Below, piece after piece: positions 50,291 to 63,248 of a stretch of DNA of 64,000 bases (the stretch's first letter is position 1; every line of letters starts with the position of its first letter). The DNA lies in the NCBI RefSeq assembly GCF_051020955.1, contig NW_027476847.1, positions 62,001 to 126,000 of the forward strand, read 5' to 3'. Below the pieces are notes generated by a model that worked only from the letters and a program-made list of their open reading frames with translations, ran no database searches and was not told the DNA's origin. This stretch comes from Megalopta genalis. Lineage: Eukaryota; Arthropoda; Insecta; Hymenoptera; Halictidae. A program made the position numbers and the translations under genes.

Positions 50291-52994
50291 CAAATGCTGG
50301 CGGAATAAACGAGTTAGCTTCAAATACATGCGAAATACATGATGTAGGTTCAAATCAATGCGATGTAGAAAGATTAGCTTCAAATCCATGCGAGACACAT
50401 GATGTAGCTTCAAATCAATGCGATGTAGTTTGTTTAGCTTCAAATCCATGCGAAACAAATGATTTAGATTCAAATACTTGCGATATAAGTGATATAGCTT
50501 CAAATGCTGACGAAATAAACGAGATAGCTTCAAATCCATGCGAGACACATGATGTAGCTTCAAATCAATGCGATGTAGAAGTTTTAGCTTCAAATCCATG
50601 CGAAACAATTGATTTCGCTTCAATTACTTGCGATATAAGTGATATAGCTTCAAATGCAGGCGAAACAAACGCGTTAGCTTCAAATCCATGCGAAACGCAT
50701 GATGTAGCTTCAAATCAATGTGATGTAGAAGGTTTAGCTTCAAAACCATGAGAAATAAATGATTTCGCTTCAGTTACTTGCGATATAAGTGATATAGCTT
50801 CAACTGCAAGCGAAACAAACGCGTTAGCTTCAAATCCATGCGAAACACATGATGTAGCTTCAAATCAATGCGATGAAGAAGGTTTAGCTTCAAATCCATG
50901 CGAGACACATGATGTAGCTTCAAATCAATGCGATGTAGTAGGTTTAGCTTCAAATCCATGCGAAACAAATGATTTCGCTTCAATTACTTGCGATATAAGT
51001 GATATAGCTTCAAATGCAGGCGAAACAAACGCGTTAGCTTCAAATCCATGCGAAACGCATGATGTAGCTTCAAATCAATGTGATGTATAAGGTTTAGCTT
51101 CAAAACCATGAGAAATAAATGATTTCGCTTCAGTTACTTGCGATATAAGTGATATAGCTTCAACTGCAAGCGAAACAAACGCGTTAGCTTCAAATCCATG
51201 CGAAACACATGATGTAGCTTCAAATCAATGCGATGAAGAAGGTTTAGCTTCAAATCCATGCGAGACACATGATGTAGCTTCAAATCAATGCGATGTAGTA
51301 GGTTTAGCTTCAAATCCATGCGAAACAAATGATTTCGCTTCAATTACTTGCGATATAAGTGATATAGCTTCAAATGCAGGCGAAACAAACGCGTTAGCTT
51401 CAAATCCATTCGAAACACATGATGTAGCTTCAAATCAATGCGATGTAGAAGGTTTAGCTTCAAATCCGTGCGAAACAAATGATTTCGCTTCAAATACTTG
51501 CGATATAAGTGATATAGCTTCAAATGCTGGCGATATAAACGAGTTAGCTTCAAATCCATGCGAAACAAATGATATTGCTTCAAATACTTGCGATATAAGT
51601 AATATAGCTTTAAATTTCCGGCGAAATAATCGAGTTAGCTTCAAATCCAAGCGAAGCACATGATGTAGCTTCAAATCAATACGATGTAGGAGGTTTAGCT
51701 TCAAATCCATGCGAAACCAATGATTTCGCTTCAATTACTTGCGATATGAGTGATATAGCTTCAAATGCAAGCGAAACAAACGCGTTAGCTTCAAATCCAT
51801 GCGAAACACATGATGTTGCTTCAAATCAATGCGATGTAGAAGGTTTAGCTTCAAATCCATGCGAAACAAATGATTTAGCTTCAAGTACGAGCGATATAAG
51901 TGATATAGTTTCAAATTCTGGCGAAATAATCGAGTTAGCTTCAAATCCATGCTAGACACATGATGTAGCTTCAAATCAATGCGATGTAGAAGGTTTAGCT
52001 TCCAATCCGTGCGACACAAATGATTTCGCTTCAAATACTTGTGATATAAGTGATATTGTTTCAAATTATGGCGAAATAATCGAGTTAGCTTCAAATCCAT
52101 GCGAAACACATGATGTAGTATCAAATCAATGCGATGTAGATTATTTAGCTTCAAATCCAGGCTAGACGAATTATTTAGCTTCAAATACTTGCGATATAAG
52201 TGATATAGCTTCAAATGCTGACGAAATAAACGAGATAGCTTCAAATCCATGCGAGACACATGATGTAGCTTCAAATCAATGCGATGTAGAAGGTTTAGCT
52301 TCAAATCCATGCGAAACAATTGATTTCGCTTCAGTTACTTGCGATATAAGTGATATAGCTTCAAATGCAGGCGAAACAAACGCGTTAGCTTCAAATCCAT
52401 GCGAAACACATGATGTAGCTTCAAATCAATGCGATGTAGAAGGATTAGCTTCAAATCCATGCGACACAAATGATTTCGCTTCAATTACTTGCGTTATAAG
52501 TGATACAGCTACAAATGCTGGCGAAATAAACGTGTTAGCTTCAAATCCATGCGAAACACATGATGTAGGTTCAAATCAATGCGATGTAGAAAGATTAGCT
52601 TCAAATCAATGCAAAACACATGATGTAGCTTCAAATCAATGCGATGTAGAAGGTTTAGCTTCAAATTCCTGCGAAACAAATGATTTAGCTTCAAATACTT
52701 GCCATATACGTGATATAGCTTCAAATGCAGGCGAAACAAATGACTTAGCTTCAATTACAAGCGATATAAGTGATATAGCTTCATATGCTGTCGAAATAAT
52801 CGAGTTAGCTTGAAATACATGCGAAACACACGATGTAGCTTCAAATCAATGCGATGTAGAAGGTGTAGCTTCTTATCCCTGCGAAACAAATGATTTAGCT
52901 TCAAATACTTGCGATATAAGTGATATAGCTTCAAATGCTGGCGAAATAAACGAGTTAGCTTCAAATCCATGCGAAACAAATGATTTCGTTTCAA
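50250..52994. repeat. Partial fourth super-repeat unit
   Basis: Matches 36,781-39,525 in unit 3 at constant offset 13,469: end of the anchor run, 360-bp doublet (50,612-51,331), 1,351-bp core with gctttaaatttccggcg at 51,607, and the start of a 990-bp element. The join at its left edge replaces ccaggctagac with ccaggtgagac, so the frame stop seen in units 1-3 is absent there. Confidence 0.85.
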
Positions 52995-53490
52995 TTACTT
53001 GCGATATAAGTGTTATAGCTTCAAATGCTGGCGAAATAAACGAGTTACCTTTAAATCCAAGCGGAGCACATGATGTAGATTCAAATCAATGCGACGTAGA
53101 AGGTGTAACTTCAAATCCATGCGAAACAAATGATTTAGCTTCAAATACTTGCGATATAAGTGATATAGATTCAAATGCTGGCGGAATAAACGAGTTAGCT
53201 TCAAATCCATGCGAAACAAATGATTTAGCTTCAAATACTTGCGATATAAGTGATATAGCTTCAAATGCTGGCGGAATAAACGAGTTAGCTTCAAATCCAT
53301 GCGAAACAAATGATTTAGCTTCAAATACTTGCGATATAAGTGATATAGCTTCAAATGCTGGCGAAATAAACGAGTTAGCTCCAACTCCATGCGAAACCCA
53401 CGATGTAGCTTCAAATCAATGCGATGTAGAAGGTTCAGCTACAAATCCATGTGAAACAAATGATTTAGATTCAAATACTTGCGATATAAG
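52501..53490. repeat. 990-bp tandem duplication at the second locus, left copy
   Basis: Starts at tgatacagctacaaatgctg and repeats at exactly 990 bp. It has the same internal order as 27,751-28,738, including a C-D-E trimer subarray at 53,108-53,377. The left copy has ggcgaaataaacgtgtta where the right has cgagtta. Confidence 0.87.
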
Positions 53491-54002
53491 TGATACAGCT
53501 ACAAATGCTGGCGAAATAAACGAGTTAGCTTCAAATCCATGCGAAACACATGATGTAGGTTCAAATCAATGCGATGTAGAAAGATTAGCTTCAAATCAAT
53601 GCAAAACACATGATGTAGCTTCAAATCAATGCGATGTAGAAGGTTTAGCTTCAAATTCCTGCGAAACAAATGATTTAGCTTCAAATACTTGCCATATACG
53701 TGATATAGCTTCAAATGCAGGCGAAACAAATGACTTAGCTTCAATTACAAGCGATATAAGTGATATAGCTTCATATGCTGTCGAAATAATCGAGTTAGCT
53801 TGAAATACATGCGAAACACACGATGTAGCTTCAAATCAATGCGATGTAGAAGGTGTAGCTTCTTATCCCTGCGAAACAAATGATTTAGCTTCAAATACTT
53901 GCGATATAAGTGATATAGCTTCAAATGCTGGCGAAATAAACGAGTTAGCTTCAAATCCATGCGAAACAAATGATTTCGTTTCAATTACTTGCGATATAAG
54001 TG
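53491..54002. repeat. 990-bp tandem duplication at the second locus, right copy (truncated)
   Basis: Repeats the first half of 52,501-53,490 and then switches near 54,002 (gtgatatagc for gtgttatagc) into a C-D-E run followed by the segment shared with 49,354. The tandem was therefore cut by a later rearrangement. Confidence 0.83.
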
Positions 54003-54154
54003 ATATAGCTTCAAATGCTGGCGGAATAAACGAGTTAGCTTCAAATCCATGCGAAACAAATGATTTAGCTTCAAATACTTGCGATATAAGTGATATAGCT
54101 TCAAATGCTGGCGGAATAAACGAGTTAGCTTCAAATCCATGCGAAACAAATGAT

Positions 54155-55085
54155 TTAGCTTCAAATACAAGCGATATAAGTGATATAGCTTCATATGCTG
54201 TCGAAATAATCGAGTTAGCTTGAAATCCATGAGAAACACACGATGTAGCTTCAAATCAAAGCGATGTAGAAGGTTTAGCTTCAAATCCATGAGAAACAAA
54301 TGATTTCGCTTCAGTTACTTGCGATATAAGTGATATAGATTCAAATGCAGGCGAAACAAACTAATTAGCTTCAAATCCATGCGAAACACATGATGTAGCT
54401 TCAAATCAATACGATGTAGTTTGTTTAGCTTCAAATCCATGCGAAACAAATGATTTAGATTCAAATACTTGCGATATAAGTGATATAGCTTCAAATGCTG
54501 ACGAAATAAACGAGATAGCTTCAAATCCATGCGAGACACATGATGTAGCTTCAAATCAATGCGATGTAGAAGGTTTAGCTTCAAATCCATGCGAAACAAT
54601 TGATTTCGCTTCAATTACTTGCGATATAAGTGATATAGCTTCAAATGCAGGCGAAACGAACGCGTTAGCTTCAAATCCATGCGAAACGCATGATGTAGCT
54701 TCAAATCAATGTGATGTAGAAGGTTTAGCTTCAATGCATGAGAAACAAATGATTTCGCTTCAGTTACTTGCGATATAAGTGATATAGATTCAAATGCAGG
54801 CGAAACAAACGCATTAGCTTCAATCCATGCGAAACACATGATGTAGCTTCAAATCAATGCGATGTAGAAGGTTTAGCTTCAAATCCATACATAACAAATG
54901 ATTTCGCTTCAATTACTTGCGATATAAGTGATATAGCTCAACTGCAAGCGAAACAAACGCGTTAGCTTCAAATCCATGCGAAACACATGATGTAGCTTCA
55001 ATCAATGCGATGTAGATTATTTAGCTTCAAATCCAGGTGAGACAAATTATTTAGCTTCAAATACTTGCGATATAAGTAATATAGC
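54155..55085. repeat. 0.93-kb duplicated segment, copy 2 (partner 49,354-50,290)
   Basis: Same variants as 49,354-50,290 but with single-base losses beginning near 54,733 (cttcaatgcatg), 54,821, 54,938 and 55,001. These losses mark the start of the indel-rich tail of the window. Confidence 0.82.
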
Positions 55086-56758
55086 TACAAATGCTGGCGA
55101 AATAAACGAGTTAGCTTCAAATCCATGCGAAACACATGATGTAGGTTCAATCAATGCGATGTAGAAAGATTAGCTTCAAATCAATGCGAAGCACATGATG
55201 TAGCTTCAATCAATGCGATGTAGAAGGTTTAGCTTCAAATTCCTGCGAAACAAATGATTTAGCTTCATATACTTGCGATATAAGTGATATAGTTTCAAAT
55301 TCTGGCGAAATAATCGAGTTAGCTCCAAATCCATGCGAGACACATGATGTAGCTTCAAATCAATGCGATGTAGAAGGTTAGCTTCAAATCCATGCGAAAC
55401 AAATGATTTCGCTTCAAATTCTTGCGATATAAGTTATATAGCTTCAAATGCTGGCGAATTAACGAGTTAGCTTCAAATCCATGCGAGACACATGATGTAG
55501 CTTCAAATCAATGCGATGTAGAAGGTTTAGCTTCAAATCCTTGCGAAACAATGATTTAGCTTCAAGTACGAGCGATATAAGTGATATAGTTTCAATTCTG
55601 GCGAAATAATCGAGTTAGCTTCATATCCATGCGAGACAATGATTTCGCTTCAAATACTTGTGATATAAGTGATATTGTTTCAATTATGGCGAAATAATCG
55701 AGTTAGCTTCAAATCCGTGCGAAACACATGATGTAGCATCAAATCAATGCGATGTAGATTATTTCGCTTCAAATCCAGGCTAGACGAATTATTTAGCTTC
55801 AAATACTTGCGATATAAGTAATATAGCTTCAAATGCTGGCGGAATAAACGAGTTAGCTTCAAATACATGCGAAATACATGATGTAGGTTCAAATCAATGC
55901 GATGTAGAAAGATTAGCTTCAAATCCATGCGAGACACATGATGTAGCTTCAAATCAATGCGATGTAGTTTGTTTAGCTTCAAATCCATGCGAAACAAATG
56001 ATTTAGATTCAAATACTTGCGATATAAGTGATATAGCTTCAAATGCAGGCGAAACAAACGCGTTAGCTTCAAATCCATGCGAAACGCATGATGTAGCTTC
56101 AAATCAATGTGATGTAGAAGGTTTAGCTTCAAATCCGTGAGAAATAAATGATTTCGCTTCAGTTACTTGCGATATAAGTGATATAGCTTCAACTGCAAGC
56201 GAAACAAACGCGTTAGCTTCAAATCCATGCGAACACATGATGTAGCTTCAAATCAATGCGATGTAGAAGGTTTAGCTTCAAATCCATGCGAGACACATGA
56301 TGTAGCTTCAAATCAATGCGATGTAGTAGGTTAGCTTCAAATCCATGCGAAACAAATGATTTCGCTTCAATTACTTGCGATATAAGTGATATAGCTTCAA
56401 ATGCAGGCGAAACAAACGCGTTAGCTTCAAATCCATTCGAAACACATGATGTAGCTTCAAATCAATGCGATGTAGAAGGTTTAGCTTCAAATCCGTGCGA
56501 ACAAATGATTTCGCTTCAAATACTTGCGATATAGTGATATAGCTTCAAATGCTGGCGATATAAACGAGTTAGCTTCAAATCCATGCGAAACAATGATATT
56601 GCTTCAAATACTTGCGATATGAGTAATATAGCTTTAAATTTCCGGCGAAATAATCGAGTTAGCTTCAAATCCAAGCGAAGCACATGATGTAGCTTCAAGT
56701 CAATACGATGTAGGAAGTTTAGCTTCAAATCCATGCGAAACCAATGATTTCGCTTCAA

Positions 56759-57480
56759 TTACTTGCGATATGAGTGATATAGCTTCAAATGCAAGCGAAA
56801 CAAACGCGTTAGCTTCAAATCCATGCGAAACACATGATGTTGCTTCAAATCAATGCGATGTAGAAGGTTTAGCTTCAAATCCATGCGAAACAAATGATTT
56901 AGCTTCAAGTACGAGCGATATAAGTGATATAGTTTCAAATTCTGGCGAAATAATCGAGTTAGCTTCAAATCCATGCTAGACACATGATGTAGCTTCAAAT
57001 CAATGCGATGTAGAAGGTTTAGCTTCTAATCCGTGCGACACAAATGATTTCGCTTCAGATACTTGTGATATAAGTGATATTGTTTCAAATTATGGCGAAA
57101 TAATCGAGTTAGCTTCAAATCCATGCGAAACACATGATGTAGTATCAAATCAATGCGATGTAGATTATTTAGCTTCAAATCCAGGCTAGACGAATTATTT
57201 AGCTTCAAATACTTGCGATATAAGTGATATAGCTTCAAATGCTGACGAAATAAACGAGATAGCTTCAAATCCATGCGAGACACATGATGTAGCTTCAAAT
57301 CAATGCGATGTAGAAGGTTTAGCTTCAAATCCATGCGAAACAATTGATTTCGCTTCAGTTACTTGCGATACAAGTGATATAGCTTCAAATGCAGGCGAAA
57401 CAAACGCGTTAGCTTCAAATCCATGCGAAACACATGATGTAGCTTCAAATCAATGCGATGTAGAAGGTTTAGCTTCAAAT
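56759..57480. repeat. Copy of the 25,265-25,985 core segment
   Basis: Carries gatatgagtgatatagc, gcttcaagtacgagcg, catgctagacac, ccaggctagacg and cgaaacaattgatttcg in the same order as the 1,351-bp core. Just upstream lies another gctttaaatttccggcg (56,631). Small private changes include gcttctaatccgtgcg and ttcagatacttgtg near 57,056. Confidence 0.8.
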
Positions 57481-58226
57481 CATCATAACAAATGATTTCG
57501 CTTCAATTACTGCGATATAAGTGATATAGCTTCAACTGCAAGCGAAACAAACGCGTTAGCTTCAAATCCATGCGAAACACATGATGTAGCTTCAAATCAA
57601 TGCGATGTAGAAGGTTTAGCTTCAAATCCATGCGAGACACATGATGTAGCTTCAAATCAATGCGATGTAGTAGGTTTAGCTTCAATCCATACATAACAAA
57701 TGATTCGCTTCAATTACTTGCGATATAAGTGATATAGCTTCAACTGCAAGCGAAACAAACGCGTTAGCTTCAATCCATGCGAAACACATGATGTAGCTTC
57801 AAATCAATGCGATGTAGAAAGATTAGCTTCAAATCAATGCAAACACATGATGTAGCTTCAAATCAATGCGATGTAGAAGGTTTAGCTTCAAATTCCTGCG
57901 AAACAAATTATTTAGCTTCAAATACTTGCCATATACGTGATATAGCTTCAAATGCAGGCGAAACAAATGACTTAGCTTCAATTACAAGCGATATAAGTGA
58001 TATAGCTTCATATGCTGTCGAAATAATCGAGTTAGCTTGAAATACATGCGAAACACACGATGTAGCTTCAAATCAATGCGATGTAGAAGGTGTAGCTTCT
58101 TATCCCTGCGAAACAAATGATTTAGCTTCAAATACTTGCGATATAAGTGATATAGTTACAAATTCTGGCGAAATAATCGAGTTAGCTCCAAATCCATGCA
58201 AGACACATGATGTAGCTTCAAATCAA

Positions 58227-60040
58227 TGCGATGTAGATTATTTAGCTTCAAATCCAGGCTAGACGAATTATTTAGCTTCAAATACTTTGCGATATAAGTA
58301 ATATAGCTTCAAATGCTGGCGGAATAAACGAGTTAGCTTCAAATCCATGCGAAACACATGATGTAGCTTCAACTCAATGCGATGTAGAAAGATTAGCTTC
58401 AAATCCATGCGAAATACATGATGTAGGTTCAAATCAATGCGATGTAGAAAGATTAGCTTCAAATCCATGCGAAACACATGATGTAGCTTCAAATCAATGC
58501 GATGTAGTTTGTTAGCTTCAAATCCATGCGAAACAAATGATTTAGATTCAAATACTTGCGATATAAGTGATATAGTTTCAAATTCTGGCGAAATAATCGA
58601 GTTAGCTTCAAATCCATGCGAGACACATGATGTAGCTTCAAATCAATGCGATGTAGAAGGTTAGCTTCAAATCCATACGAAAGAAATGATTTCGCTTCAA
58701 TTACTTGCGTTATTTGTGATATAGCTTCAAATGCTGGCAAAATAGACGAGTTACCTTCAAATCCATGCGAAACACTTGAAATACCTTCAAATCAATGCGA
58801 TGTAGATGATTTAGATTCAAATCCATGCGAAACAAATGATTTAGCTTCAAATACTTGCGATATAAGTGATATAGCTTCAAGTGCTGGCGAAATAAACGAG
58901 TTAGCTTCAAATCCATGCGAAACAAATGATTTCGCTTCAATTACTTGCGATATAAGTGTTATAGCTTCAAATGCTGGCGAAATAAACGAGTTAGCTCCAA
59001 CTCCATGCGAAACCCACGATGTAGCTTCAAATCAATGCGATGTAGAAGGTTCAGCTACAAATCCATGTGAAACAAATGATTCAGCTTCAAATACTTGCGA
59101 TATAAGTGATATAGCTTCCAATGCTGGCTAAATAAACGAGGTAGCTTCAAATCCACGCGAAACACATGATGTAGCTTCAAATCAATGCGATGTATAAGGT
59201 TTAGCTTCAAATCCATGCGAAACAAATGATTTAGCTTCAATTACTTGCGATATAAGTGATATAGCTTCAAATGCTGGCGAAATAAACGAGTTAGCTTGAA
59301 ATCCATGCGAAACACATGATGTAGGTTCAAATCAATGCCAGGTAGAAAGATTAGCATCAAATCCATGCGAATCACATGATGTAGCTTCAAATCAATGCGA
59401 TGTAGATTATTTAGCTTCAAAACCATGTGAGACAAATTATTTAGCTTCAAATACTTGCGATATAAGTAATATAACTACAAATGCAGGCGAAACAAACGCG
59501 TTAGCTTCAAATCCATGCGAAACACATGATGTAGCTTCAAATCAATGCGATGTAGAAGGTTTAGCTTCAAATCCATACGAAAGAAATGATTTCGCTTCAA
59601 TTACTTGCGATATAAGTGATATAGCTTCAAATGCTGGCGGAATAAACGAGTTAGCTTCAAATCCATGCGACGTAGAAGATTTAGCTTCAAATCCATGCGT
59701 AACAAATGATTTAGCTTGAAATACTTGCGATATAAGTGATATAGCTTCAAATGCTGGCGAAATAAACGAGTTAGCTTGAAATCCATGCGAAACAAATGAT
59801 TTTGCTTCAAATACTTGCGATATAAGTAATATAGCTTCAAATTCTGGCGAAATAATCGAGTTAGCTTCAAATCCAAGCGAAGCACATGATGTAGCTCAAA
59901 TCAATGCGATGTAGAAGGTTTAGCTTCAAATCCATGCGAAACAAATGATTCCGCTTCAATTACTTGCGATATAAGTGACAAAGCTTCAAACGCAGGCGAA
60001 ACAAACACGTTAGCTTCAAATCCATGCGAAACACATGATG
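58227..60040. repeat. Degraded copy of block IV (about 44.45-46.9 kb)
   Basis: Matches 44,45x onward at offset about 13,774. Shared features are aatactttgcgatataagtaat with an extra t, cttgcgttatttgtgat, acttgaaatacc, gcttccaatgctggctaaat and ccacgcgaaac. From 59,241 it matches 46,126 onward at offset 13,115, so this copy lacks about 660 bp of block IV. The shared extra t is an inherited indel, in contrast to the private base losses around it. Confidence 0.78.
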
Positions 60041-62049
60041 TAGCTTCAAATCAATGCGATGTAGAAAGATTAGCTTCAAATCCAAGCGAAGCACATGATG
60101 TAGCTCAAATCAATGCGATGTAGAAGGTTTAGCTTCAAATCCATGCGAAACAAATGATTCCGCTTCAATTACTTGCGATATAAGTGACAAAGCTTCAAAT
60201 GCAGGCGAAACAAACGCGTTAGCTTCAAATCCATGCGGAACACATGATGTAGCTTCAAATCAATGCGATGTAGAAGGTTTAGCTTCAAATCCATACGAAA
60301 GAAATGATTTCGCTTCAATTACTTGCGATATAAGTGATATAGCTTCAATGCTGGCGAAATAAACGAGTTAGCTTCAAATCCATGCGAGACACATGATGTA
60401 GCTTCAAATCAATGCGAAGTAGAAGGTTTAGCTTCAAATCCATGCGAAACAAATGATTTAGCTTCAAGTACGAGCGATATAAGTGATATAGTTTCAAATT
60501 CTGGCGAAATAATCGAGTTAGCTCCATATCCATGCGAGACACATGATGTAGTTTCAAATCAATGCGATGTAGAAGGTTTAGCTTCCAATCCGTGCGACAC
60601 AAATGATTTCGCTTCAAATACTTGTGATATAAGTGATATTGTTTCAAATTATGGCGAAATAATCGAGTTAGCTTCAAATCCGTGCGAAACACATGATGTA
60701 GCATCAAACAATGCGATGTAGATTATTTAGCTTCAAATCCAGGCTAGACGAATTATTTAGCTTCAAATACTTGCGATATAAGTAATATAGCTTCAAATGC
60801 TGGCGGAATAAACCAGTTAGCTTCAAATCCATGCGAAATACATGATGTAGGTTCAAATCAATGCGATGTAGAAAGATTAGCTTCAAATCCATGCGAAACA
60901 CATGATGTAGCTTCAAATCAATGCGATGTAGTTTGTTTAGCTTCAAATCCATGCGAAACAAATGATTTAGATTCAAATACTTGTGATATAAGTGATATAG
61001 TTTCAATTCTGCGAAATAATCGAGTTAGCTTCAAATCCATGCGAGACACATGATGTAGCTCAAATCAATGCGATGTAGAAGGTTTAGCTTCAAATCCATG
61101 CGAAACAAATGATTCCGCTTCAATTACTTGCGATATAAGTGACAAAGCTTCAAACGCAGGCGAAACAAACACGTTAGCTTCAAATCCATGCGAAACACAT
61201 GATGTAGCTTCAAATCAATGCGATGTAGAAGTTTAGCTTCAAATCCATACGAAAGAAATGATTTCGCTTCAATTACTTGCGATATTTGTGATATAGCTTC
61301 AAATGCTGGCAAAATAGACGAGTTACCTTCAAATCCATGCGAAACACTTGAATACCTTCAAATCAATGCGATGTAGATGATTTAGATTCAAATCCATGCG
61401 AAACAATGATTTAGCTTCAAATACTTGCGATATAAGTGATATAGCTTCAAATGCTGGCGAAATAAACGAGTTAGCTTCAAATCCATGCGAAACAAATGAT
61501 TTCGTTTCAATTACTTGCGATATAAGTGTTATAGCTTCAAATGCTGGCGAAATAAACGAGTTACCTTCAAATCCAAGCGGAGCACATGATGTAGATTCAA
61601 ATCAATGCGACGTAGACGGTGTAACTTCAAATCCATGCGAAACAAATGATTAGCTTCAAATACTTGCGATATAAGTGATATAGCTTCAAATGCTGGCGGA
61701 ATAAACGAGTTAGCTTCAAATCCATGCGAAACAAATGATTTAGCTTCAAATACTTGCGATATAAGTGATATAGCTTCAAATGCTGGCGAAATAAACGAGT
61801 TAGCTCCAACTCCATGCGAAACCCACGATGTAGCTTCAAATCAATGCGATGTAGAAGGTTCAGCTACAAATCCATGTGAAACAAATGATTTAGATTCAAA
61901 TACTTGCGATATAAGTGATATAGCTTCAAATGCTGGCTAAATAAACGAGATAGCTTCAAATCCATGCGAAACACATGATGTAGCTTCAAATCAATGCCAG
62001 GTAGAAAGATTAGCATCAAATCCATGCGAAACACATGATGTAGCTTCAA

Positions 62050-62800
62050 ATCAATGCGATGTAGAAGGTTTAGCTTCAAATCCATGCGTAACAAATGATT
62101 TAGCTTGAAATAGTTGCGATATAAGTGATACAGCTTCAAATGCTGGCGAAATAAACGAGTCAGCTTCAAATCCATGCGAAACAAATGATTTTGCTTCAAA
62201 TACTTGCGATATAAGTAATATAGCTTCAAATTCTGGCGAAATAATCGAGTTAGCTTCAAATCCAAGCGAAGCACATGATGTAGCTCAATTCAATGCGATG
62301 TAGAAGGTTTAGCTTCAAATCCATGCGAAACAAATGATTCCGCTTCAATTACTTGCGATATAAGTGACAAAGCTTCAAATGCAGGCGAAACAAACGCGTT
62401 AGCTTCAAATCCATGCGAAACACATGATGTAGCTTCAAATCAATGCGATGTAGAAGGTTTAGCTTCAAATCCATACGAAAGAAATGATTTCGCTTCAATT
62501 ACTTGCGATATAAGTGATATAGCTTCAAATGCTGGCGAAATAAACGAGTTAGCTTCAAATCCATGCGAGACACATGATGTAGCTTCAAATCAATGCGATG
62601 TAGAAGGTTTAGCTTCAAATCCATGCGAAACAAATGATTTCGCTTCAAATACTTGTGATATAAGTGATATTGTTTCAAATTATGGCGAAATAATCCAGTT
62701 TGCTTCAAATCCGTGCGAAACACATGATGTAGCATCAAATCAATGCGATGTAGATTATTTAGCTTCAAATCCAGGCTAGACGAATTATTTAGCTTCAAAT
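62050..62800. repeat. 1.2-kb tandem duplication, left copy
   Basis: Marked by gcttgaaatagttgcg, a variant seen only here and at 63,309, followed by gtgatacagc, ccaagcgaagcac, gtgacaaagcttc and cttgtgatataagtgatatt. The offset to the right copy is 1,198 bp, that is 40 monomers less single-base losses. Confidence 0.8.
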
Positions 62801-63248
62801 ACTTGCGATATAAGTAATATAGCTTCAAATGCTGGCGGAATAAACCAGTTAGCTTCAAATCCATGCGAAATACATGATGTAGGTTCAAATCAATGCGATG
62901 TAGAAAGATTAGCTTCAAATCCATGCGAAACACATGATGTAGCTTCAAATCAATGCGATGTAGTTTGTTTAGCTTCAAATCCATGCGAAACAAATGATTT
63001 AGATTCAAATACTTGCGATATAAGTGATATAGTTTCAAATTCTGGCGAAATAATCGAGTTAGCTTCAAGTCCATGCGAGACACATGATGTAGCTTCAAAT
63101 CAATGCGATGTTGAAGGTTTAGCTTCAAATTCCTGCGAAACAAATGATTTAGCTTCAAATACTTGCCATATACGTGATATAGCTGCAAATGCAGGCGAAA
63201 CAAACGCGTTAGCTTCAAATCCATGCGAAACACATGATGTAGCTTCAA
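62499..63248 (-). other. Longest minus-strand open frame (249 codons); repeat shadow
   Basis: The reverse frame reads a strongly basic decapeptide repeat, LKLNHLFRMD and relatives. Met arises from the catgcg core of the A and C monomers, so possible starts are plentiful and uninformative. The frame closes wherever a D monomer has caattacttgcg (reverse aag then taa) rather than caaatacttgcg. It is therefore broken every few hundred bases across the window. No signal peptide, domain or consistent coding constraint is visible. Confidence 0.1.

Noticed and set aside
62499..63248. Many minus-strand open frames with LKL..LFRMD repeats as genes
   Set aside because: They arise because 30 is divisible by three, use Met codons from the monomer core, and are stopped by a common D-monomer variant. 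They have no independent coding evidence.
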